Source of the DNA: Dielma fastidiosa
Lineage (GTDB): Bacteria > Bacillota_I > Bacilli_A > Erysipelotrichales > Erysipelotrichaceae
Direction of reading: 5' to 3'
DNA: 64,000 nt
Assembly: GCF_000313565.1 (NCBI RefSeq)
Contig: NZ_HE578928.1
Span: 140,389-204,388, forward strand
Below the pieces are notes generated by a model. The model made no database searches and was not told the DNA's origin. It saw only the letters and a program-made list of their open reading frames with translations. The position numbers and the translations under genes are program-made. Shown here one piece after another: positions 44,911-53,905 of the stretch. Within the stretch, counting starts at the first letter, position 1. The number at the start of each line of letters is the position of its first letter.

Positions 44911-45834
44911 ATGGAATATTTAACAGTTACGCAAGCGGCAGAAAAATGGAGTATTTCTACCCGTCGTGTTCGCCTACTTTGTGCTAATGGAGAAATCGAA
45001 GGCGTGATCCGTAAAGGCAAATTATATATGATACCTGCTGAAACAGAAAAACCGTTAGATAAGCGGAAGTTGCCAAACAAAAGAAAACGTGGCGAATTTG
45101 CAGATATACTTACAGCAATAGATATAAAAAAAATAAAACTTGATAGTATGCGTCCGCTTACCGTAGGCGAAACACAGCGTTTGCGTGACGAGTTTATGGT
45201 TGATTTCACCTATAATTCAAACGCCATTGAGGGTAATACGCTTACTTTAAAAGAAACTGCTATGGTGCTTGAAGGCATGACGATTGACCGTAAACCTTTA
45301 AAAGACCATCTTGAGGCTGTGGGGCACCGTGACGCATTCCTGTACATTGAAGAAATTGCGCAAAATAAAACAAGATTACGAGATACAGAAATTAAGGCAA
45401 TTCATTCGTTAGTGCTAATGAACAGACCTGAAGACAAAGGTGTTTACCGCCGTATTCCGGTTACTATTTCAGGTGCATATACCGAACCGGTACAACCATA
45501 TCTCATTGAGCCGAAATTGACAGAGTTACTTGCCGAAAACGAAAAGCGAAAAAAGGCAATGCACCCAATCGAACGCATTGCCCGTTTCCATCTTGAATTT
45601 GAGGGAATCCACCCTTTTATAGACGGCAATGGCAGAACCGGGCGTTTAATTCTAAACCTTGAACTTATCCGAAATGGCTACCCTGCAATCAATGTTAAGT
45701 TTGCAGATCGTAGACGATATTATGATGCTTTTGACACATTCTATCATGACGGTAAAGCCGACGATATGGTTTTGCTTGTTGCCGAATATGTAGGTGAACG
45801 ACTTGATAAATATTTGGAAATTGTAACGACATAA
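44911..45834 (+). CDS. Class II Fic-domain protein with N-terminal HTH
   Basis: A 307-aa protein that probably attaches AMP (or another nucleotide) to a target protein. Residues ~1-50 form a MerR/excisionase-like DNA-binding helix pair (TVTQAAEKWSISTRRVRLLC). The inhibitory motif SNAIEG (about residues 103-108) marks class II auto-inhibited Fic proteins. The catalytic loop is HPFIDGNGRTGR with His about 234. AGGAGGT ribosome site. It is 20 nt before the type III mod gene and likely co-transcribed, so it may regulate or guard the restriction system. Confidence 0.9.
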   Translation: MEYLTVTQAAEKWSISTRRVRLLCANGEIEGVIRKGKLYMIPAETEKPLDKRKLPNKRKRGEFADILTAIDIKKIKLDSMRPLTVGETQRLRDEFMVDFTYNSNAIEGNTLTLKETAMVLEGMTIDRKPLKDHLEAVGHRDAFLYIEEIAQNKTRLRDTEIKAIHSLVLMNRPEDKGVYRRIPVTISGAYTEPVQPYLIEPKLTELLAENEKRKKAMHPIERIARFHLEFEGIHPFIDGNGRTGRLILNLELIRNGYPAINVKFADRRRYYDAFDTFYHDGKADDMVLLVAEYVGERLDKYLEIVTT

Positions 45835-45854
45835 AGAATTGTAGGAGAAATAAT

Positions 45855-47618
45855 ATGAGCACAAATATATCGAAACAAAAGCGTGAAGATTTGCTTGCTA
45901 AAATCAAGGAGATTCGCGCCTTTATATCTTCTGCACCACAGGACGAGAACACGGGCAATCTGCTCTCTTATCTTTCCGACCTTGAGAAAGATGTAAACGG
46001 CAAGAAATACGGTCTTGTATTTGAGGAACACCGTGAGGAGATTGACGAGATACTGGACAAAAATACGCCGGTACTAAATGAGGATAAAGACCTTTTCATT
46101 GACAATGGCGGACAGATGAATTTTCTTATAGAGGGAGACAACCTTGCGTCTCTTAAATTGCTTGAAAAAACACACAAGGGCAAAATTGATGTGATTTATA
46201 TAGATCCGCCATATAATACATTAAATGACGGATTTACATATTCCGATACATTGGTTGATGTCAACGATACTTTTAGACACTCTAAATGGCTTTCTTTTAT
46301 GCAGGAAAGATTGAGTTTTACCCGCCGTCTTATGTCAGATAAAGGCATTATTTTCATAAGTGTAGATGAGAATGAGTTTGCACAAATAAAACTGATGTGC
46401 GATGAAGTATTTAACGAAAAGAATTTTATTGAATGTATTGTATGGAATAAACGCGTTCCAAAAAACGACAAAGGCATTGGAAATATCCACGAATATATCT
46501 TAACCTATGCTAAAAGTTGTGATTTTAAGTATAAATTTATGGTCCTTAAAGATGGGCTGAAAGATATAGATGATTTATTGCACGAATGCAAGAAAAACGC
46601 TGTCAGCATAGAAGAAACCGAAATGCGTCTAAAAAGGTTATATAAAAAGAACAAGTACGACCGTGCAGTTACTCTTTATAATGCAGTTGACGAAAATTAT
46701 AGAGCGTGGGGAAAAATCAATATGAGTTGGCCCAATGGCAATACATTTGGCCCTCGATATGATGTTATTCACCCTGCAACCAAAAAGCCAGTTCGTGTGC
46801 CAGATCGTGGTTGGCGTTGGAGTGAAGCATCATTTTTAGCCGCTGTTGATTACGATAATGTTATAGAACGCTTTGATGGCAGTTATATGTGCGGCAATAT
46901 ATGGTTTTCAAAAGATGAAAATATGCAACCAAGTTCTATTAAATATTTAGATGATGTAAATCGTATGCTCTTGCGCTCAATAATCAGCCTTAAGAGTGAT
47001 GGTGGTATTGAATTAGAGAAATATTTTGATAAAAAGAGCGTTTTCGCTTATCCAAAATCAGTAGAACTACTCCGTATGTTATTAGATTCCATTACATACA
47101 ACAACAAAGATTGTACCATTTTGGACTTTTTTGCCGGTAGTGGTACAACGGGCCACGCCGTAATGAAACTAAATTCAGAGGACGGCGGTAACCGTAAGTT
47201 TATCCTCTGCACGAATAACGAAAACAATATCTGCCGAGATGTCACTTATGAACGCATTAAGCGTGTGATTGACAAAGAAGGGTATGCCGCTTCGATGAAA
47301 TATTATAAGGTTGATTATATTCCTATCAACGAGCGTATGTATTACGAATACGCAGATGAACTGCTTATACATATCCGTGAGCTTGTTGAACTGGAAAATG
47401 GTGTGAATTTTACGGACAATGCTGAAATTGCTATTGTACTGACCGAAGAAGAGCTTGCTGATTTTATGGCGAATATAAAAGCCTATGGCAAGTGCCGCAA
47501 ACTGTATATGGGGCACGATTTGCTGCCTGATGAAGAGCAGGAACAGTCCCTTGCCGATCACGGCATTGAGATCAATATTATTCCCGATTACTACTACCAG
47601 GATTTACGGGAGGTGTAA
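45855..47618 (+). CDS. mod: Type III restriction-modification methyltransferase Mod
   Basis: A 587-aa beta-class N6-adenine DNA methyltransferase. The catalytic motif DPPYN is at residues 117-121 and the SAM motif DFFAGSGTTGHAV at about 423-435, with the target-recognition region between them (~190-400). In type III systems Mod recognises an asymmetric site and methylates one strand. Specificity is not readable. It is directly followed by res (3-nt gap). Confidence 0.93.
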   Translation: MSTNISKQKREDLLAKIKEIRAFISSAPQDENTGNLLSYLSDLEKDVNGKKYGLVFEEHREEIDEILDKNTPVLNEDKDLFIDNGGQMNFLIEGDNLASLKLLEKTHKGKIDVIYIDPPYNTLNDGFTYSDTLVDVNDTFRHSKWLSFMQERLSFTRRLMSDKGIIFISVDENEFAQIKLMCDEVFNEKNFIECIVWNKRVPKNDKGIGNIHEYILTYAKSCDFKYKFMVLKDGLKDIDDLLHECKKNAVSIEETEMRLKRLYKKNKYDRAVTLYNAVDENYRAWGKINMSWPNGNTFGPRYDVIHPATKKPVRVPDRGWRWSEASFLAAVDYDNVIERFDGSYMCGNIWFSKDENMQPSSIKYLDDVNRMLLRSIISLKSDGGIELEKYFDKKSVFAYPKSVELLRMLLDSITYNNKDCTILDFFAGSGTTGHAVMKLNSEDGGNRKFILCTNNENNICRDVTYERIKRVIDKEGYAASMKYYKVDYIPINERMYYEYADELLIHIRELVELENGVNFTDNAEIAIVLTEEELADFMANIKAYGKCRKLYMGHDLLPDEEQEQSLADHGIEINIIPDYYYQDLREV

Positions 47619-47621
47619 ACT

Positions 47622-49808
47622 GTGCAACTAAAAAATTTTCAATTATCGGCTGTAAAGTCACTTTTTGAGGCGATGGACAAGCCTGCCCGTGACATTATCC
47701 TAAAAAGCCCTACAGGCAGTGGAAAAACGATTATTCTCACCTATTTTATGCACCAGTATGTGCAGTCCTATCGTAATACTGTATTTGTATGGCTCACTCC
47801 CGGAAAGGGTAATTTGGAGGAGCAAAGCAAGGCAAAGATGGATAAGTATATCCACGCTGCCCAAACGAAGCTGCTCTCCGATGTAATGTCAGGCGGCTTT
47901 GAAGAAAACGACAACTGCTTCATCAACTGGGAAAAGCTGACGAAAAAGGGCAACAACGCTCTGAAAGACAGCGAACGCACCAATTTCTTGGAACATATCG
48001 AACACGCTCTGAATGCCGGTTTGCATTTTATCGTCGTTGTGGACGAAAGCCATCAGAACAACACAGTGAAGGCGGATGAAATTATTCAGTATTTCCATAC
48101 GGACAAAATTATCCGTTGCTCCGCTACGCCGAAAGGTATCAAAAATGCGGAAATCATAGAAATTCCTGAAGCGGATGTTATTGCTGAGGGACTTATCAAG
48201 AAAATGCTCATCATTAATGAGAATTTTCCACAGCGTGTGGAAATGGAGAACGCCACCAACTATCTGTTGGAACAGGCGTATTCCAAGCAGCGTAAAATCC
48301 GTGCGGAGTTTCTTTCCGCCGGAAAGGACATCAATCCTTTGATTGTGGTGCAGATCCCAAACAAATCGGAGAAATTGCAGGACGATGTGGAACGCTGGTT
48401 TGAAACACAAGGCGTAACTTATGAAAACGGTCAGCTTGCGGTGTGGCTCTCTGATATGCGCGAAAACTTGGAGGGCATTGAAGAAATCAATGCTCCCTCT
48501 GTTGCTGTTATTATCAAGCAAGCTGTTGCCACGGGATGGGACTGTCCGAGAGCCGCCATCTTGGTAAAACTCCGTGATAATATGGATGAAACCTTTGAAA
48601 TTCAGACAATTGGGCGTATTCGCCGTATGCCGGAGGCGCACCACTACGGCAAAGATTTGTTGGATAGCTGTTATCTCTACACTTTCGATGAAAAATTCAC
48701 CGCCGGTGTCAAGTTGAGCCTCGGCAAAGGGGCTTTGGAAGCTGCTACCTTATTCCTTAAAAATGAGTATAAAGGCATCATCCTAACCTCTGAACAGAGA
48801 ACAATGGTGACAGACCACCGTAATCCGAAAAAGGCGCTGCTCTCCGTGGCAAAGTACTTTGAAGAAAAATTCAAAACCAGTACCAACAAGGCGGAAAACA
48901 AGGCACGCTTGCAGACAGCAGGCTTTGAATTTAGTGCAGATATTCTGCGCCATACCCTTTCGGGGGAAACTGCAACTTTAGATTTTGCTTCGACAGATAT
49001 GAATACGGTAGTAATTACCGAAAAGCTGAATACCCATGATCATGGTCATATGTATCATCAAAAGGTGGGTAAGATTGGCATGGAAATTGGGATGGAATAC
49101 AGCTATATGAATACCATCATTCGTAAGCTGTTTGACCGTAATTTTACATACAGCCGTAAAATTCTCGCAATGGAGCCGAGAGAAGTCTACGCCTTTGTTA
49201 TCAACAATGCTGACCTGCTTCGCCATACGGTGCGTGATGCGATGGCAGCGGAACTTGAACAACTTACCCTTGATATTAATCAAGTATCGAAAGTGCCATT
49301 TCGTATTCCGCAATCCTGCCTATTCACCTATGATGGCACTGCAAAAACACAGTTAGAAATGAAGAAAAATGTGTATCAGGGCTATCTTTCCTCTGCGGAA
49401 GTCCGATCCTCTTCGGAACGCAAATTCGAGAAATTCTGTGAAAAGTGTGATGCCGTGGAATGGGTATATAAAAATGGCGATAAGGGCAATGAGTATTTGT
49501 CCATCGTATATGCGGATAATTCGGACAAGCAGAAGAATTTCTATCCTGACTATATAATAAGCGTAAACGGTGAAGTTTGGATCGTGGAGACCAAGGGCGG
49601 CTTTGACCGCAGTGGTAATAGCCAAGATATTGACATTTTCACGCCGAAAAAATTCGCTGTGCTGAAAAATTATCTAAATCGCTATGACTTAAAGGGCGGC
49701 ATCGTCCGCTATGACGAAAAAAGTGAAGAACTGTGCATTTGTATGGACAGCTATTCCGAGGATATTAACAGCGATAGCTGGGTTGTACTGAGTGATATTT
49801 TGAAGTGA
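47622..49808 (+). CDS. res: Type III restriction endonuclease subunit Res
   Basis: A 728-aa ATP-dependent translocase/nuclease. Walker A SPTGSGKT is at residues 29-36, DESH at ~141 and SAT in CSATPKG. Later helicase motifs are ATGWDCPRAAILVKLRD and TIGRIRRMPE. The C-terminal PD-(D/E)XK nuclease region is FYPDYIISVNGEVWIVETKG. The start is GTG 47622 with GGGAGGTG 7 nt upstream. It needs Mod for site recognition. Somewhat shorter than the ~900-1000 aa typical Res, but all key motifs are present. Confidence 0.92.
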   Translation: MQLKNFQLSAVKSLFEAMDKPARDIILKSPTGSGKTIILTYFMHQYVQSYRNTVFVWLTPGKGNLEEQSKAKMDKYIHAAQTKLLSDVMSGGFEENDNCFINWEKLTKKGNNALKDSERTNFLEHIEHALNAGLHFIVVVDESHQNNTVKADEIIQYFHTDKIIRCSATPKGIKNAEIIEIPEADVIAEGLIKKMLIINENFPQRVEMENATNYLLEQAYSKQRKIRAEFLSAGKDINPLIVVQIPNKSEKLQDDVERWFETQGVTYENGQLAVWLSDMRENLEGIEEINAPSVAVIIKQAVATGWDCPRAAILVKLRDNMDETFEIQTIGRIRRMPEAHHYGKDLLDSCYLYTFDEKFTAGVKLSLGKGALEAATLFLKNEYKGIILTSEQRTMVTDHRNPKKALLSVAKYFEEKFKTSTNKAENKARLQTAGFEFSADILRHTLSGETATLDFASTDMNTVVITEKLNTHDHGHMYHQKVGKIGMEIGMEYSYMNTIIRKLFDRNFTYSRKILAMEPREVYAFVINNADLLRHTVRDAMAAELEQLTLDINQVSKVPFRIPQSCLFTYDGTAKTQLEMKKNVYQGYLSSAEVRSSSERKFEKFCEKCDAVEWVYKNGDKGNEYLSIVYADNSDKQKNFYPDYIISVNGEVWIVETKGGFDRSGNSQDIDIFTPKKFAVLKNYLNRYDLKGGIVRYDEKSEELCICMDSYSEDINSDSWVVLSDILK

Positions 49809-49818
49809 GGTGAAAGTC

Positions 49819-50508
49819 TTGAGGATAACTGACCACAAGGTATTAACTGAGTTTTTTCCCGCAAAAGTGCAATTTTTCAGAATAGATCCTGAAGATATCT
49901 CAGCAACATTATCAGATATTTTGCGTACTCTTATGGACTTGTCTTGGCTCAGTAAATTCGATCAGGATTTTGAACAGAAAGCCTTTTCCTCCCGTGCAAA
50001 GAAAACTATTGATGATATTAAAGAAAAGTTTGACAAATGCGTTGACGACTGTATCAGCAAAGACGCCGGCGAGTATGTGGTATCTGAATTAGCCAGAGAA
50101 ACTATGATTTCTGAACTGGACTATTTAGATATTCCACTCGATGAACTTGTTGGTAAAAAGCGATCTGGAAATCCCGGGTTTGATTTTCATTCACAGAATA
50201 AAATTACGGATACAGTTATTTTCGGTGAAGCAAAATATGTTGCCACTACAACAGCGTATTCATCGGCATTGCCGCAAATTGTTGACTTTATCAAAGATGG
50301 AAAAGATGTTGAGGATCTTCCAGAATTAAAACCATTCTGTACAACATCGGCTTTGCAAAGAGCAGCCGATGGAAGAAAGGGATTTTCTGCTGCATTTTCA
50401 GCAAAAACTACAAGCACAGACAAAATAATAGCTAACATCACGAAACGCCCGGACTTTCAATCATTACTCCAATACGAAGAACTCATTTTGGTGGCGGTGG
50501 ACTTATGA
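49819..50508 (+). CDS. hamA: HamA-like nuclease (DUF1837 type), Hachiman defence
   Basis: A ~229-aa protein with a PD-(D/E)XK nuclease arrangement. A Glu in DAGEYVVSELARE, Asp in GNPGFDF and GEAKY form the E...D...ExK set, at about residues 85, 122, 137 and 139. This matches DUF1837/HamA, the effector of Hachiman systems. TTG 49819 is taken as start because AGTGAGGTG lies 8 nt upstream; GTG 49810 is the alternative. The 4-nt overlap with a Ski2-like helicase gene strongly supports a HamAB pair. Degradation of DNA on activation is known for Hachiman, inferred here. Confidence 0.72.
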   Translation: MRITDHKVLTEFFPAKVQFFRIDPEDISATLSDILRTLMDLSWLSKFDQDFEQKAFSSRAKKTIDDIKEKFDKCVDDCISKDAGEYVVSELARETMISELDYLDIPLDELVGKKRSGNPGFDFHSQNKITDTVIFGEAKYVATTTAYSSALPQIVDFIKDGKDVEDLPELKPFCTTSALQRAADGRKGFSAAFSAKTTSTDKIIANITKRPDFQSLLQYEELILVAVDL

Positions 50509-52826
50509 ATACTGTTTTAGAAAAGGGCAATATCATTGCCAAAATCCGAAAAGGGGAAGATTTAGAGCAGATTATTGACTATGTCAAATCTGAAATTTAT
50601 CAAAATGGTCCCAATAGCTCTGTGGTTTTAGAAATACTTTCATATTTCAAATTGTTCCAACCAGAATTTTTAACGAAGGATGAGCAAGAAATTATTTCCA
50701 CAATGGGACTGTTTTTCAAACATCCCAAAATCGAAAGCCTTACAGGATCAGTTTTTGAGATGTATCATCAGCAACTCAACAGCGAATTTGGCAATGACTA
50801 CACGCCAATGCAGGCAGACATTCTTAAGAAGATACGAGATTTACAGTATTTCAGCTTTTCAGCACCAACAAGTACAGGGAAATCATTTGTATTTCGACAT
50901 CTTATTACTGATTGTTCCAATGATGTGGTTGTCATCGTCCCCTCAAGAGCACTCATTAACGAGTACTATGACCGATTGAACAGTCTTGTGGACAGAAAAA
51001 CTGTAAATGTTCTGACTTTTGTTGATAGGATTAATACAAAACACATTCACAGAAATATTTTCATACTGACACCTGAGCGTGCAAAAGAGCTGTTCAAAAA
51101 TAAAGATTGGCTAAATATTGATTTGATTTTGTTTGATGAAGCCCAGCTCAGCGATGAACACTCGGTGCGAGGTCTCTATTTTGATAGTATTGTGAGGCGC
51201 GCACTAAAGTATTTTCCTGACGCAAAATTCGTTTTTGCACATCCGTTTGTTGAAAACCCGGAAGCACAATTGCAGAAAAACGGTATCGAAATCATCGACA
51301 CAACTGCAACATACAAGAATTATGAATTAAAAAATGTAGGACAGATTTTTTACACTCACGACACCACAAGCCAGAAATTCTATCATTTTGGGAGTGTTCC
51401 TATAACGTTGGGGAAACGCAAGCTGGAAGCAAACTTTGATCCCATTGAATCAGCACTGAAAAAGGGTGGTAGCGTACTGATTTATGTACCAAAGTCACAT
51501 ATTTACAGTAAGCAGATATATGGTCAATTTCAGAAGTATGTTTCTATGTGCCAACCAATTAATGATCCTGTTGCAATAAAAATGATAGATGAACTAAAGG
51601 AGTATATTGGTGCTTCAACAACGGATAAGTTATTTTATAACTCTGATATGTTGGAAAAACTGAGATGTGGGATTGTTGTTCATCACGGTTCAATGCCATT
51701 GACAGCCCGTTTGATATTAGAGCATTTTACACAGCAAGGCTTCTGTAAAATTTGTTTTGCTACTTCTACGCTGGAGCAGGGAATCAATATGCCATTCGAT
51801 GTGGTTTATCTTGACCGTTTCGAGGAAAGTAAAACACTTTCTGTTAAAAATCTGATTGGTAGAGCCGGTCGCTCTACCAACAAACCTGTATTTGATTTTG
51901 GTAGTGTGGTATTGCGTCCAAATGCGATGAGCAGATTCCGTAATGTATATCGCAAAAAGAATACTCTTTCTTCAAAATCTCGCTTAGATACGACAGATGA
52001 TAAAATGGACGAAAAGTATGAGGAGTATAAAGAAGCAATTAATTCTGGCGAATTCTCTGATGAATACAATTTGACAAATAAAGATCTGGAAAAGTTGAAA
52101 TCAGATAGCGTTACAACGGTCGTTCCTACCCTACTTGATATGATGTTTAATGGTAAAGATTTTGTTTTACCTAATGCAGTTGCAAAAGAAGTCTATGAGG
52201 ATTTTCAATGTTTGTATAAACAATATTTGGGAAGAGAATTAACTGCAGCGGAGAAGTATGTCTTTGATTCAGCAATAAAGATTATGATCTGGAAAGTGCA
52301 CGGAAAAACATTTAGCAAGATATGTCAAGAAAGATATGCTTATGTTTCAAAAGTTGCTCAACGTCGTTTATTATCGAAAACAGGGCATCAGGAAGATGCA
52401 GATAATCTGACAGTTCGATATATTGCCGGTTACAGTGATATTCCAGATAAAGAATTGCGAGCCTTTCCACTATTTCCTGCTGATACTAAGGGAAAGGATG
52501 TAGACTACGATCGTATTGTCTATGATACATATGATTTTCTTGATAAACTAATTGGATTTAAGTTGAGTGATTTGTTTTACGCAATTTTTCATCAGTATTT
52601 TATTGAATACCAAGATGATCGTGCCGAAAGGCTTGCAAAGTTTATTAAATACGGGACAGAAGATCCAACTGAGATATGGATGCTACGATATGGTTTTTCT
52701 TTTGAAGAGATTGAATGGCTAAAGCCTTGTGTAGATAGCATAGATCAAAGCGAAATCATATTTAACGAAAAAATTGAAAATCTCAGCGATGTTCAGAAAA
52801 GTAGTATCTCAAAATTTATTTTTTAA
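50505..52826 (+). CDS. hamB: HamB-like Ski2-type helicase, Hachiman defence
   Basis: A 773-aa superfamily 2 helicase. Motif Q/I: FSAPTSTGKSFVFRHL (~118-132). Motif II is DEAQ in ILFDEAQLSDE. Motif IV/V: CGIVVHHGSMPLTARLILEH and CFATSTLEQGINMPFDVVYL. Motif VI is NLIGRAGRST. The C-terminal ~270 residues are family-specific and contain no recognised nuclease. The Ski2-like core directly coupled (ATGA) to a HamA-like nuclease is the Hachiman arrangement. HamB normally senses DNA damage or phage intermediates and holds HamA inactive. Confidence 0.78.
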   Translation: MNTVLEKGNIIAKIRKGEDLEQIIDYVKSEIYQNGPNSSVVLEILSYFKLFQPEFLTKDEQEIISTMGLFFKHPKIESLTGSVFEMYHQQLNSEFGNDYTPMQADILKKIRDLQYFSFSAPTSTGKSFVFRHLITDCSNDVVVIVPSRALINEYYDRLNSLVDRKTVNVLTFVDRINTKHIHRNIFILTPERAKELFKNKDWLNIDLILFDEAQLSDEHSVRGLYFDSIVRRALKYFPDAKFVFAHPFVENPEAQLQKNGIEIIDTTATYKNYELKNVGQIFYTHDTTSQKFYHFGSVPITLGKRKLEANFDPIESALKKGGSVLIYVPKSHIYSKQIYGQFQKYVSMCQPINDPVAIKMIDELKEYIGASTTDKLFYNSDMLEKLRCGIVVHHGSMPLTARLILEHFTQQGFCKICFATSTLEQGINMPFDVVYLDRFEESKTLSVKNLIGRAGRSTNKPVFDFGSVVLRPNAMSRFRNVYRKKNTLSSKSRLDTTDDKMDEKYEEYKEAINSGEFSDEYNLTNKDLEKLKSDSVTTVVPTLLDMMFNGKDFVLPNAVAKEVYEDFQCLYKQYLGRELTAAEKYVFDSAIKIMIWKVHGKTFSKICQERYAYVSKVAQRRLLSKTGHQEDADNLTVRYIAGYSDIPDKELRAFPLFPADTKGKDVDYDRIVYDTYDFLDKLIGFKLSDLFYAIFHQYFIEYQDDRAERLAKFIKYGTEDPTEIWMLRYGFSFEEIEWLKPCVDSIDQSEIIFNEKIENLSDVQKSSISKFIF

Positions 52827-52877
52827 AATTATATGAGTATTTTGAAACTTCTCACAATATGCATTTGAACTTAACAC

Positions 52878-52911
52878 AACGACGGCAAGGATTTCTCCCT
52901 GCCGTCGTTTG
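52878..52911. terminator. Bidirectional terminator between hamB and tnpV
   Basis: AACGACGGCA / TGCCGTCGTT hairpin with a ~13-nt loop between convergent genes. Confidence 0.7.
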
Positions 52912-52915
52912 CTCA

Positions 52916-53293
52916 TTATGTGTAAATCAAATCAGTGTTCACGATCTCGGTGGCTCTGCTGCGGATGTTGTTCATCCGAGCAACCCATTTCATTTGATTT
53001 TCCAATTTGAGTTGTTCAGTAACTCCCTCTTGCTCAGCCATCTGTTTTACCTGCCGAGAAAACAATTCTTCCGCCCGTTCATCAATATCGGCAAGATAGC
53101 TATTTAGCTTACCGTTCGTGAGCAAATTCATATATAAAACCCTATGATTTTGCTTTAGGTAGCGTTTATGCCACTGTCCCCAAATGCCGATAGGTTCTGT
53201 TTCTTCATTGGGTAGTTCCAAACAAGGCAAATAATAATCTCCCTGCTTTTCGTACCAAAGACCGTTCTTCTCATCGTAAAATCTGTTTGCCAT
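52916..53293 (-). CDS. tnpV: TnpV family transposon-encoded protein
   Basis: A 125-aa protein typical of TnpV from clostridial mobilisable transposons: GLWYEKQGDYYLPCLELP, PIGIWGQWHKRYLKQNHRVL, GKLNSYLADIDERAEELF and QMKWVARMNNIRSRATEIV. ATG 53293 has TTGGAGG 8 nt upstream. The function of TnpV is not known, but it marks mobile elements. No transposase or integrase accompanies it, so it is probably a remnant of the element that brought the defence genes. Confidence 0.82.
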   Translation of the reverse strand: MANRFYDEKNGLWYEKQGDYYLPCLELPNEETEPIGIWGQWHKRYLKQNHRVLYMNLLTNGKLNSYLADIDERAEELFSRQVKQMAEQEGVTEQLKLENQMKWVARMNNIRSRATEIVNTDLIYT

Positions 53294-53348
53294 TTTGTAA
53301 TCCTCCAAATGTATTGATTTTCCTACAAACTCAATCATTCCGGCTGAC

Positions 53349-53404
53349 TACAAAGCACAAGGGAGAAGTTACTTCCTTATGTAGCCTCTCCCTTGGATCT
53401 CTTT
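53349..53404 (-). repeat. 56-nt hairpin element, right copy (inverted)
   Basis: Read on the minus strand it begins AAAGAGATCC, has CTACATAAGGAAG in the loop and ends GCTTTGTA, like the left copy at 44603-44658. The stem is different (AAGGGAGA / TCTCCCTT). It lies 4 nt after the stop of the kinase-like gene on the minus strand and probably terminates it. Confidence 0.75.
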
Positions 53405-53408
53405 ATTA

Positions 53409-53903
53409 TTATAAGGAAGCAATTTGCTTAGCCGCCATTGACGCTGAAATATCACTGACATCAAGCTTAATCGTATTCAGCGTTTTATAGCCATCAAGCC
53501 GCTGTATACTTCGCTGGATGATTTCTGGTTCACGGATACCTTGATCAACATCCTTTTGAAGACGTTCCCGCAGGCTTTCTTCACGGCATATCAATGAGAT
53601 CACTTTTACCTCACAATTGGCGGTTTCAATTGCCGATAACAGTTCATCAATGATTGACTGCTCATGCATGACCCAGCAAAAGATTATATTCTCATACACA
53701 CTGCATTGAATAAAGCTATTTAATAAGAATTTAATATTCGCCAGCACCATTTGTTTCGTTTCTTCATTTACTTCAAAAGGATGCATATCCCAACACCAGT
53801 CACCGTCAAGAAATACACAATGATTTAATTGCTTCTTCAGCAGCTGACAAACAGCAGTCTTTCCTACTCCCATCGTACCGCCGATCATATAAAGCTTTTT
53901 CAT
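53409..53903 (-). CDS. P-loop nucleotide kinase-like protein
   Basis: A 164-aa AAA-type P-loop protein with Walker A GGTMGVGKTAVCQLL and a DGDWCWDMHPF segment following the pattern of small nucleoside/shikimate-like kinases. A lid region sits near REESLRERLQKD. Substrate unknown. ATG 53903 lies 2 nt after the stop of the YesN-like regulator; an in-frame TTG at 53909 overlaps it. It is probably co-transcribed with that regulator. Confidence 0.8.
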   Translation of the reverse strand: MKKLYMIGGTMGVGKTAVCQLLKKQLNHCVFLDGDWCWDMHPFEVNEETKQMVLANIKFLLNSFIQCSVYENIIFCWVMHEQSIIDELLSAIETANCEVKVISLICREESLRERLQKDVDQGIREPEIIQRSIQRLDGYKTLNTIKLDVSDISASMAAKQIASL

Positions 53904-53905
53904 TA

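Noticed and set aside
52859..53107. Plus-strand ORF of 82 codons opposite tnpV
   Set aside because: It is antisense to a gene with clear TnpV motifs, has no ribosome site and resembles no known protein.
44603..53404. Direct-repeat attachment sites flanking the defence island
   Set aside because: The related 56-nt elements are inverted, not direct, and no tRNA gene or integrase is present, so integrase-type att sites are not supported.
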